NCBI GenBank assembly: GCA_033725935.1
Contig: MU867067.1
Span: 372,001-436,000, forward strand
Source: Cladorrhinum sp. PSN259
Taxonomy: Eukaryota > Ascomycota > Sordariomycetes > Sordariales > Podosporaceae
Length of the DNA stretch: 64,000 nucleotides
Reading direction: 5' to 3'
The translations under genes and the position numbers were made by a program. Positions 1-9,400 of this stretch are shown here, piece after piece. The notes under the pieces are model-generated. The model worked only from the letters and a program-made list of their open reading frames with translations. It made no database searches and had not been told where the DNA came from. The stretch's first letter is position 1. Each line of letters begins with the position of its first letter.

Positions 1-599
1 CACAGTGAACGGCGAAGCGGGAGGGAAAAGGGGCGAGCGGAGAGAGGGAGGGGAACTTGGAAATGTTGGAGGGTAGGTATCAGAAGACGCTCCAAGATAA
101 TAATGCGCCCATCCGATTGGTAGGCATTACCCCGGTCGCATGTTGAGGGTGTCGAGACGCGGCCTGTGACCTCATGATCAGGGCCCGGACCGCCGTTTAG
201 CAGGTTCAAATATATAAGGTTTTTTTATTAAAGCTCTTTTCAGTTACTCCAAGACGGCGCGCCATCAGTCGGCTAGTACTGCAACTTGAATGCACAATTC
301 ATAATGCTGGAACCTGTCGGGTTTATTGCAGCCAACTGGATGCAGAGGATGGCTGGGCGGTGAAGCTCTCGATCTCTGGATCGAGCTCGATTCCATGCAA
401 GGTGGTGGGGTTGAGCCCCGCACTTTGAGATACAGGGGTTTTGATTGGGAAACTGCCAAGTGGATTGCAGGTCCATCGCATTTCCTCCTGGGACTGGCTG
501 GTCTCGGCATCAGCAAATCATTATAGGAGAGTGGAATCGCATCTTTTTTCTTCTGTTTTCACTGTTCTAAAAGTACTTTCAACCACGTACAGTATCACA
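1..599. other. Intergenic / 5' flank, no gene seen
   Basis: No open frame here has convincing protein-like composition; the short frames overlap on both strands. The last part is the upstream region and leader of the membrane-protein gene that starts at 600. A TA-rich stretch near 208-230 could belong to its promoter, but nothing is specific enough to call. Confidence 0.5.
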
Positions 600-1387
600 A
601 TGGCAAGGCAACGCAAGGAAAAATCCATCGACAAAATCAAGCTCAAGCAGCCTGATCGTTCAGGACCGTCAGACAAGACACTGCTGGAACTGGCGGACGA
701 GAGGAACCTCTTCGCGGAAGCTGAAAGACGACAAAATGAGCTGAACGGCAAGAAGGTGCCGGCAGCGAGGGTTGGAAAACTGCAAAAGATTCCGAAACCA
801 GCCGACGAGGACGAGAGCAGCGAAGACAGTTCAGACGATGACGAGGATGATGATGAGGGCAGGTTATCACCGAAAGCCGAACGCATTCTGGAGACGCTAC
901 TTTGGACTGTTTGTTTGTCTACATTGCATTTCACGCTCGACACCTTGGTCCACAATCAGTACTCTGCTGATCGGATAACATGGGTCCCCATCTGGACCAG
1001 AGCCATTCAGGCATTCCTTGGTAAGTCTGAAAAGTTCGCGTTGAAATGTTTGCCTGGATTGCTGACACTTGCTGATATTTTCCAGTTTTCTCTTTACTTG
1101 TGTACACGCTCCATCCGCATGCCTCGAACCCTACCCTTTTGCCCGGGCTTCCCTCACGTTATCAATCAGTCCTTAGACAGTTCATCTTCTTCGTGACCAG
1201 TGTGATTGGGGGATGCTACATGATACATATTACAAACTCGTTTGGGTATATGGCTGTTATGAAGCAGGCGCCGCCTCTGGGGTGTCTTTGGGTATGGTCT
1301 GTCATTGAGCTTGAGCTTCCATATGCTGTTCTCAGTCTCGCAGCAGATGGCGCATTTCTGTGGCTCAATGGCTACAACATCAAATGA
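600..1387 (+). CDS. Four-helix fungal membrane protein (DUF7719-like)
   Basis: Two exons, 600..1020 and 1086..1387, give about 240 residues. The 65-bp intron has a GTAAGT donor and a CCAG acceptor, and splicing restores one frame (split Val codon). The start is the ATG at 600 because the upstream frame has no protein character. The N-terminal half is charged and ends in an acidic Ser/Asp/Glu run (about residues 75-95). Four hydrophobic segments follow, around residues 100-125, 135-150, 165-185 and 200-230. The C-terminal half, with an IHITN segment and a KQAPPLGCLWVWSVIELELP-type segment, resembles a conserved fungal family that I recall as DUF7719; the family name is from memory. The function is unknown; an endomembrane location is inferred from the helices. 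Confidence 0.85.
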
Positions 1388-2329
1388 TCTTCTCTCCATT
1401 TATCAAAAGTCAAGATCCCCGACGTCCATCCCGTGCATTCATCCCAGCCGCGGCCTACATCTTTCGTGATGCAGTCACCACAGCTCGCTGTCCCGATTTG
1501 GACCAATGGTTGCTGGTCTCAACGCGAAAACGTGAGTGCGTGCACGGCAGGTTACTCCAGCCTCTGCGGATGCGTTGCACCTGCCACCTGATTTCTCGGT
1601 GGACTGCATTCAGGATGAGAGTAAGGGGCAATCAACGTGGAGGTGTCACGGCCATCAGAATGCAGGGAGGAATTGTGGCTTCTGGATTCGGCGAAATTGC
1701 TAGCCGCCTTCCATCGAAGGTCATGGCGCACGAGGTGGAATGTCTCAGGTCGCCTTTGTTGATTCAAAAGCCAAAGTTGTCGTCAGGAACAGGAAATTCG
1801 AGGAATGCTAAGAAGCGCGGTCGGTTCTCAGCTTCACTAACCTTGAACCACCAAGCTGGGAAACGTGGAAGCAAGCCTCATTTCTCTAACATCGTGCAAT
1901 CCTTACTATTATCGCCGAATGCGACTGCCTACCTTGGCAGACCACAGGTCGATGTCCAACGGCTCAGCCTGCTTGCAGAAAGGAATCGAAAAAAACTTGA
2001 GGGAAGGTCCCTGTGCTATTCCGACGGAAACAACAGGCAAGATGGGCAGAAAAAAAGATTATGCATCGACCTGCAGGCGGGACCTGACACCAATGTCTCT
2101 CTTTCGTTGATCGTACTAGCTGGTCCAGACGGATCCTCTCCATGCATTTAAAATAAAGTCAAAAAGCGCCTCCGGAGCTGCCCCCTCTGTCCCATACTCT
2201 CTTTCTCTCCGACATCACCCAGCAGAGCTCCCGTCATTATCATTTCATCATCACTCTCGTTCCCATTGCCATTGCTTGGTCCTCTTACTGCTTTTATCTA
2301 TTACACTCGCTTTAGCAACCACCATAACC
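1388..2329. other. Intergenic region before chitin deacetylase
   Basis: This is the 3' flank of the membrane-protein gene and the promoter of the chitin deacetylase. One frame stays open from 1360 to 2151 on the + strand, but its composition (many Arg, Ser, Cys; no hydrophobic core pattern) does not look like a real protein. A CT-rich leader precedes the ATG at 2330. Confidence 0.5.
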
Positions 2330-3103
2330 ATGCTTAACATGCGTTCTGCCTCACTCCTCACGCTGGGGATGCTACTCCTGGGCGGACAAGCTGCGCCCAC
2401 TGTTGACAAGCTGGAGTCTCGGTCTGTCCCTAGCGGCCAAATCATCTACCACTGCACCGTTCCCGGCACTGTTGCCCTCACCTTTGACGACGGCCCTTAC
2501 AACTTCACCCCTCGTCTCTTGGATCTTCTCGACCAGGCCGGCGTCAAGGCGACCTTCTTCGTCAATGGTGAGAACTGGTCCCACGAGATTGATAATCCCT
2601 CAACGCCATGGCCCGAGATTTTGAAGCGTATCGTCAACTCTGGCCACCAGATTGCCTCGCACACTTGGTCGCACCAGGACCTCACATACCTCGGCGAGGA
2701 TCAGCGCGCATTCCAGATGAAGCAGCTCGAGACGGCCCTGGGTCACGTCCTCGGCATGATTCCGACCTACATGCGCCCTCCTTATGCTTCGTGCGAGGGT
2801 AGCTGCGTGCCCTCTATTGAAGGGCTGGGTTACCACGTCATTCACTTTGACGTGGACACGAAGGATTACGAGTTCAAAGACTCTGCTGGTGCCATGCAGA
2901 CGGCCATTGACACTTTCAACTCGGCGGTGGCCAATGGGGGTCCCGATTCGTCGTTCCTCGTTCTCAGCCACGACGTTCACGAGAATACCGTCGAAGTCTT
3001 GGTGCCGGCTATGCTTCAGACGATTGCCGAGCGCGGGTACAGGGCCGTGCCTGTTGGCGAATGCCTCGGAGACTCTCCAAGCAACTGGTACCGGTCCATC
3101 TAG
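2330..3103 (+). CDS. Secreted polysaccharide (chitin) deacetylase, NodB fold
   Basis: A single exon gives 257 residues. The start at 2330 has an ATAACCATG context and opens a signal peptide (hydrophobic residues 7-20, cleavage near the AAP at 21-23). NodB catalytic motifs are in order: TFDDGP (51-56, Asp dyad), HTWSH (111-115, metal His pair), RPPY (149-152), a DVDTKDY segment (174-180) and LSHDVH (212-217). The end, GECLGD...NWYR, is typical of fungal chitin deacetylases. The enzyme should remove N-acetyl groups from chitin in the cell wall or at the surface. Length is that of a bare catalytic domain without a chitin-binding module. The same frame stays open for 48 codons after the TAG stop (see findings). 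The substrate could also be another acetylated glycan. Confidence 0.93.
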   Translation: MLNMRSASLLTLGMLLLGGQAAPTVDKLESRSVPSGQIIYHCTVPGTVALTFDDGPYNFTPRLLDLLDQAGVKATFFVNGENWSHEIDNPSTPWPEILKRIVNSGHQIASHTWSHQDLTYLGEDQRAFQMKQLETALGHVLGMIPTYMRPPYASCEGSCVPSIEGLGYHVIHFDVDTKDYEFKDSAGAMQTAIDTFNSAVANGGPDSSFLVLSHDVHENTVEVLVPAMLQTIAERGYRAVPVGECLGDSPSNWYRSI

Positions 3104-3250
3104 AAGACGCCGTCGGCTTCTCGGGGTTCGGCGAGGAATTATGGTGACGGCCAAGAAGAAGACTGGGATGACTTTTCGGATATTGATGACGATCAGTTGG
3201 ATGATGAAGTTGTCTCTTTCTTGGGTAGCACCATGATGATGAAGAAGTGA
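3104..3250 (+). other. In-frame open extension after the deacetylase stop
   Basis: Directly after the TAG at 3101-3103 the same frame runs 48 codons to a TGA at 3248-3250. It reads as an acidic tail with a GDGQEEDWDDFSDIDDDQ-type segment and ends in MMMKK. It may be the remains of a longer C-terminus or a readthrough product, or it may be chance. Confidence 0.4.
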
Positions 3251-3578
3251 TAAACAGGGAGGGAGGGAGGGTTAAAAAAAACTCGGGCGTCGTTGAATCT
3301 GTTTTGGATGCTTTCTTGTTCTTTGATTTGGAGGCGACCAGGAAGGGGTAAACTTGGCTGTTTGTGGTGGGGTGTTTTCTGCTTGGTGTTGTTCTGCCTT
3401 GAGTAATGTTAAAGAGTATTGCTTTCTAATCTCTCTCTCTTTTTTTCTTCTTATCTCCTTCTCTTTACCTGGGTGCGCACCCTCCCTATAATGTAATGAG
3501 AAAAAAATGTTTTTACGTTTCGCAAGTTTTTATGTCTCGCAAGTTTTTGATTTGAAGGTTGTTGGTTGCTGTTTGGTG
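3251..3578. other. Convergent intergenic region
   Basis: This is a shared 3' flank between the deacetylase (+) and the alpha/beta hydrolase (-). It is T-rich with short repeats (a duplicated TCGCAAGTTTTTAT-like stretch around 3521-3548). No gene is seen. Confidence 0.5.
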
Positions 3579-4619
3579 TCATAGCTGTGGCTGTAGTAGG
3601 TCATCAAGTAGGTTGTTGATTTCCCTGGCCACAAAAACTGGGTCATCTCTCTGGATGAAATGGCCACATCCTTTGGCTATTTTGACTTGGTTTTTTTGGT
3701 CAGGCTCAGAGCCGGCGGGCGTGAGAAGGGTGGTTAGGCCCTCGTTGTATTTCGCCCAAGCGGGATTCAAGTAAGCGTTTATGACTGCTTTTGATACCGA
3801 CAGCGAACCCTTTTCGCACTGATCGGCAAATTCATCCCAGTCGTGTCCTACCACCACCAGTTTCTTTGGCTCTGACTCTGATGATGATAATAATTTAGGT
3901 TCATCAGCGTGGGGTAGTAACTGCGGCAGGTTCCTGCGATCAAGCCGTTCGGGGTTGGGTACCGACGGGTGAAAGTACGTCCTGAACTGCTCTCGGGCGT
4001 GTCGGAGGTCCTGTATGGTTATGTCGGGCGGTATTGCTGCGGGATCGAAGGAAGGTGAGTCTGGGTCTGGGAATAAAGAGACGAAGTCTGTGTTTGCGAT
4101 CATTGAGTCTAGGAATAGGAGGGAGCAACTTGATGAGAGAGTAGTGGTAGGCGTGGGTGTGGTTAGAAAAAGGCGGGCTAGGGGGCATCCTATCGAGTTG
4201 GCGACGATGAGCAACCGGGTTATTTGGGGTGAGTTGAAGGAAAGCTGGGCGAGGAGGTGGTGGAGGTCTGTGATTACCGAGAGGACGTCGTGGCCGTAGG
4301 GATTTGTTTTGGGGTCATCGTCGTCGTCGTCGGTTGGGTCCGGGTCCGAGTCTCCCTGGCCGTATCGGTCGTAGGTGAGGATGTTTGGGATTGGGGAGTT
4401 TGATTGAGTTCGGGTTGAGAGGAGGTGGGATATGGCAGGGGACCAAGAGGAGCGGGGGAGGACGAGGCCGTTGAGGAAGAGGAGGAGGGTGTTGGATAGG
4501 GGGTTGTTGTGGGGGGTTTCTGCGAGATGGATTGTTATCCTGAGGGAGGCACCTGGTTTGGTGGTCAAGACTATTGAACGGTCTTCCATTTTTTTTTCCT
4601 GTTCGATGTCTCCAATCAT
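3579..4619 (-). CDS. Alpha/beta hydrolase
   Basis: A single exon gives 346 residues. The overall pattern is an alpha/beta hydrolase: LLLFLNG near residue 50, a YDRYGQGDSD segment near 83-92 (the usual 'D.RGHG.S' position), and the nucleophile elbow VANSIGCPLA with Ser as the likely nucleophile. The usual first Gly of GxSxG is replaced by Ala. The C-terminal GHFIQRDDP supplies the catalytic His. No signal peptide or membrane segment is visible, so it is probably cytosolic. The frame has an Asp/Pro-rich insertion (poly-Asp near 95-100) and Thr/Pro-rich loops. The substrate cannot be predicted. It is convergent to the chitin deacetylase and divergent from the MOSC gene, with about 455 bp between the starts. 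Confidence 0.85.
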   Translation of the reverse strand: MIGDIEQEKKMEDRSIVLTTKPGASLRITIHLAETPHNNPLSNTLLLFLNGLVLPRSSWSPAISHLLSTRTQSNSPIPNILTYDRYGQGDSDPDPTDDDDDDPKTNPYGHDVLSVITDLHHLLAQLSFNSPQITRLLIVANSIGCPLARLFLTTPTPTTTLSSSCSLLFLDSMIANTDFVSLFPDPDSPSFDPAAIPPDITIQDLRHAREQFRTYFHPSVPNPERLDRRNLPQLLPHADEPKLLSSSESEPKKLVVVGHDWDEFADQCEKGSLSVSKAVINAYLNPAWAKYNEGLTTLLTPAGSEPDQKNQVKIAKGCGHFIQRDDPVFVAREINNLLDDLLQPQL

Positions 4620-5074
4620 GTATATATATGGGTAAAGATTCTACGGTTCACAGCCAAGGTGAGACTTGAGAGATGATGCTGACTGCTCTTCTCGTTGTAC
4701 ATTAACAAAAAACGGATATCCCGGCATTTGATCGCCACATTAAATATCAACCAATAGTTATCCATCATCCCCCACTGCACTGCACTTCGGTATGTGTCGG
4801 TTGTCTTGCCTTTCCCCCGCCTTTCGGGGCACGAAAAAAGACCAGAGAGCTGTCAAGAATGGGTTGCCTGTCTAATGCAGGGTGTGAAAGCTGAGTGGAC
4901 TTTAATCCCTAAAAAAAGGCCAATGGAGCCCACGCTTCACGTTCCATTAGTCATCTCGAGTCAGGTATCCATCAATTCCCTTATATATATATAGACTAAC
5001 GACATCTCATCTCATACACTTGCTTCACATTACATGTAAATCTCAAGCATTCATAAAAAAAACATATCATTAAA
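4620..5074. promoter_or_regulatory. Divergent promoter region (hydrolase / MOSC)
   Basis: This is the 455 bp between two divergent start codons. A TATATATATATA tract lies at about 4982-4993, roughly 85 bp upstream of the MOSC start. A TATATATATGG tract at 4619-4631 is next to the hydrolase start. No gene is seen. Confidence 0.45.
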
Positions 5075-6296
5075 ATGAAAATCACTGCAGTAAGTTTATT
5101 CCCCTTATTACTAGAAACCCCCCTTTAGTAACCCACTTTACTCACTTATTCTCCAGCTCTACGTCTACCCCATCAAAGCCCTCCGCGGCACCTCAATCCC
5201 CCAAGCCCGCATCGGGCCCCGGGGAGTAGAGTACGACAGACACTTTATTCTCTACGAAGTGCGCTCGTCCACTTCCTCCTCCTCGTCGTCATCATCAGAA
5301 CCAGTCCTCAAAAAGATGCAACTCGACTCGCACCCCAAATGCGCCCTCTTCCAACCAGAAATTGACACGCAAAATAAGTCAATAAAAGTGCATTTCCTCG
5401 GCTCTCCTTCTTCTTCTCCTTCTTCTTCTTTTGAAGGAGAACAAGACTTGACGGTCCCGCTGGAACCGGACGTCTCCTCCCTGCCCAAAATCTCAGCCGA
5501 CCTGCACGGCAGCGTGGCCCAGGCGTACGCGATGGGCGAGCCCTACGACGCCTGGTTCTCCCTCCGCTTCGGCGTGCCGGTCAGGTTTGTCTACATTGGG
5601 GACGGGAGACGACCCGTGCTGGCCAAGTCGTTATTACCACCGCCGCAATCCTCAACTTCCACTTCAAATAACAGCGGAGGAGCAGGAGGAGGAGGTGGGG
5701 GGTGGCTCTCCTCCATAACATCCTACATCACCACTTCTTCAACTTCGCTCCCCGAAAAAAAACCAGCTTACCTGACATTCACCGACGTCGCCCCCCTCCT
5801 CGTCACCTCGGAATCCTCCCTCCGAGACGTCTCCCTCAGGCTTTTTTCCCAACCGACGCCAGTTCCCATGTACAAATTCCGACCCAACATTGTCGTAAAG
5901 GGGGATGACCAAGAAGAAGAGGAAAAAGAAAAAGAAGAAGAAGCCTGGGCAGAGGACTACTGGGCCGAGTTGACCGTCACCACAAAAACGTCATCATCAG
6001 AGTCAAATAATCATCACAAGCTGGCAATGACGGGCAACTGCGTGAGGTGCACCAGCCTAAACGTCGATTACGACACGGGAAAACCCGCCGAGGGCGAGAT
6101 GGGAACTGTTTTGAAAAAACTAATGAAGGAGAGGAGGGTCGACGCCGGGTCCAAGTGGTCTCCCGTTTTTGGGCGGTACGGGTTCCCCGTCGACCTCGAC
6201 GACGAAAAAGACAGCTTTGTAGTGTCTGTGGGGGACGAGGTCAAAGTGACGAAACGAAATCCCGAGAGGACGGTTCTGGATTGGCCTGGCATGTAA
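5075..6296 (+). CDS. MOSC domain protein (molybdenum cofactor sulfurase C-terminal type)
   Basis: There are two exons, a 15-nt first exon 5075..5089 (MKITA) and 5157..6296, with a 67-bp intron (GTAAGT donor, CTCCAG acceptor). Together they give 384 residues. The joined N-terminus MKITALYVYPIKALRG matches the start of MOSC N-terminal beta-barrel domains; the second exon alone would lack it. The key motif GNCVRCTSLNVDYDTGK, with Cys300 and Cys303, is the conserved Cys region of MOSC/mARC-type proteins that bind molybdenum cofactor. The frame has Ser-, Gly- and Glu/Lys-rich low-complexity insertions (about residues 40-55, 165-185 and 255-265). The expected role is reduction of N-oxygenated compounds or sulfur-carrier chemistry in the cytosol. 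No transmembrane helix is evident. Confidence 0.9.
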
Positions 6297-6431
6297 GAAT
6301 AAATATCAAACTCTCTTATATATAACTCTATTACATCCTATTTACTTTTCGCCATGACATGCATTTACGTACAGTAATTCGCTTTACAAGATGCCGCTCT
6401 TACAAAATACCGCTTGAATGTAATAAATATT

Positions 6432-9400
6432 TTAATCCAACCAGTGGCCATCCAGTCCCTCGAGAAACTCCAAATCAACATTAATAAAACTCTTGTAGAG
6501 ATCAACCTCGCGCAGCCACGGCTTGGTCTGCATGGCAAACGTGACAGCCGTTACCCACTTGAGCAAATCCTTCTCATCCTCTCCCATGACCAGAATCAAG
6601 TCTCCGCGGTTCAGCGTCCTCTCCTCCAGCAGGCTGTGTCCCTCTCGGAACTTGGCCCGCGCGGCGTACTTTGGTTCCTGGAACCGGCGGTCCATCGTCT
6701 TATCAACCCAGTTCTTGCTTCCGTCTCCCAGTCCCATCATCTGCTCGCGCAGATAGCCGAGCCGCAGCAGAGCCGTGTTGTGGACGGACCACTCGCTCAT
6801 GGGCATGTCCTTGGGGATAAACTTCCATTCCCACGACCGGCCGACTGGGTCAAGGAACGATACAGCCTGACGCATGGGTAGCAGCATCATGAGGGGATAA
6901 AAGTGAGGTGCAGACCACAGCCTGAGCAAAGCGAACCGGGGGGATTTGGGATTTTTGGCTGCAAAGTCGCGTGCCGCGGGAAGCAGCTCGGGCCAGTTTT
7001 TGTAGTCGATAAACGAAGGGGGCATGTTCCGCTTGAACTCGTCCGTGTTGGAGTAGGTGATGACGAGGTCCAGCTTCCCCGGTCTGTGATCTTCCGCGTT
7101 GGCAGTCGCGAAGCCTGGGACAACATCAGGATGAGGCTGGAGATATGCCGGGGCTATCATGCCCGCTCTGTAGAGCTTTGCGATGACAGGCCTGATGGCC
7201 ATGTTCCAGTCAACGGGGAATTGGTCAATATAGGAACCACCCTTGTGATGCACCTCGTTTTCCCATTTATCCCAAAACTCCTTTGGACGATACGCACAGC
7301 TTGTTCTGGTGCGTGCATCAGGCCGTGTTGCCTGTCGTAGCACTGGGTCAAAGATCTTGCTGTCCTTGAACTTTCTGCCCTCATCCGTGTCGAGATATTC
7401 CTGGATAACCGATGTCACCCCGACGTTCGGGAAGAACAAGCCCATCGTCATGAAAGCGGCGACTATATCCTGCAGAATGTATCGATGCGGCCACGGGTTG
7501 ACTGGATCCCTCACGTAGTCCTCATAGTAAATCTTGAGGTTGAGCCAGTCCAATATCTCCATGCAGAACCACGCCCACTCGAGGTGCTTCTCCGGGTTGG
7601 GGGACTCGTACTTTTGCAGACCAATGATGAGCTTCATGGCCTCTTGGTATCGCTCCTGCGCTCCAGGTTCCAAGTCACCCAGGTGGAACGTGTCCTTGAA
7701 GATGTATGCTCTGTCTCGTTCCATGATCTCCTGAGAGCATGCCCTCTCCCTGAGCTCACTCATGCTGAGATTGAGCTTGATGGAACGGAAGTCAAGTCTA
7801 TCAAGGAGTTGAGTTTGCTTCGAGTCGGTCGAGTTCTTTGTGATGATGCCCTGCGCCTGTTCCCAGATAGGTGGCGCTCTGAAGGGGAATTCATCAGCGC
7901 CCGGAGCATATGGTTTTTTCTTGCTCGACTGTTCGCTCTTGCTGTCGAGCAGCTTCATCAGGTTGACTCTGGGGGATCCATCATCCTCTCCCTCCAGCTT
8001 CTTCATCATTTCTGTGGCTGTGTGGTTGAGCAAGCTGACGGGCATGGGTGTTACCTCGAGCTGCTGAACAGGGTTCGTGATCTCAATGAAGGGCATATTC
8101 TCCGGCACTCCTTCAAGCTCTTCCTCGGCAAATAGAATGGCATCCTCGGCAGCATCCGTGTCGTTGTAATATGCGTATGGGGAGATGCCAGGCGGAACGT
8201 CTAGCGATGTCTTCATCACTTCACCCCTGCTTGTCCTCACCCAGAATTCCGCATCTGGCCCCGCCAGCTCATCATACAGACTCTTGACAGCTTCGTCGGG
8301 CTTGATCTGACGCACCCTTTTGGTATCCGGCTCGCGCGTCAAGGTCTCCATGATGTGCTTAATGTGCGCATATTTACCCCGGTTGCCCCTGATGCGGTAA
8401 GCCTTGTCGAGACATTCCTTTATGAACTGGTAGAGCTTCTGGGGCGAGGTTCCGGGCACAAAGTCCCATATATAAATTTCATAGTAGGCTGTGAAGCTAA
8501 AGTCCCACGAACGCTGCTCCTCGGCGAGCTCAAAGAAGTAAGAGTCAACCTCAAACTCAGTGTTCCATCCGTCATCATCTTCGCGACTTGGATGGCCAGC
8601 CTTGGCGCCTACACCTGCCCTCGACCTGGCGATCCACCGGTGTCGCTCGTCGGGAGCAACGATAATGCGGCCCGTCTTGCCGTCACGAACGAGAATCAAA
8701 TATTCACCAGGCCGCATGAGGGCATATTGTATAAAGCGGCGGGTGACAGGATCGTTGCGCTTCATGTGAGCGCAGAGAAAGTTGCGAGCCTCGACCACGT
8801 AGTTTTGTTTGCGGAGAACCTTGCGAGATGTGGTTCCAAGCTGGTTGTAGGTCGTCTCGGTTTGGGCCGTCAGGTCCATCCAGAAAGGAACAAAGCCCTG
8901 CAGTGTCAGCTCCTCGGTGATAAAGTTACCACTCCACCCTGTCCACTTGCTCGCAGGGAAGTACTGCCACAGAGCTAGCACGTTCAGCTCAAAGAACTCA
9001 TCCCAGTTTCGGCAGAGAGACATGGCCTGGGGAAACTCGCAATCCTTGGCCATGATGGAGAAGTGCAGCCATCCGTCTCTTGCCATGCTCCTCTGGCTCG
9101 CATGGTTCCAGATGCTGCGGCCACAGACGCGAATTTTCATCTTCTTATCCTTAGCTTCCTTGTCGCCGGCAACGTCCTTGAGAAGATCCTCGGACCCCTG
9201 CAGAGCTTTGCGCGACTTGCTGCTTAACGCTTCAAGGAAGAAATCGTCGAGATCTCCGTAGCGATAATGGTGCCGAATGTATTCAACGACAGATCCATAC
9301 TTGTCGGTTTCATCATCCGAGTCCTCGTCATCATCGTCAGGCTCGTCGCCGCGCACAAAATCTGCACAAGCGTCACGTAGTGCCTGGAGCGTGGGTGTCT

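Noticed and set aside
1360..2151. Open + frame of 263 codons downstream of the membrane-protein gene
   Set aside because: It overlaps the end of that gene, has no domain pattern and is rich in Arg/Ser/Cys; it fits a chance open frame.
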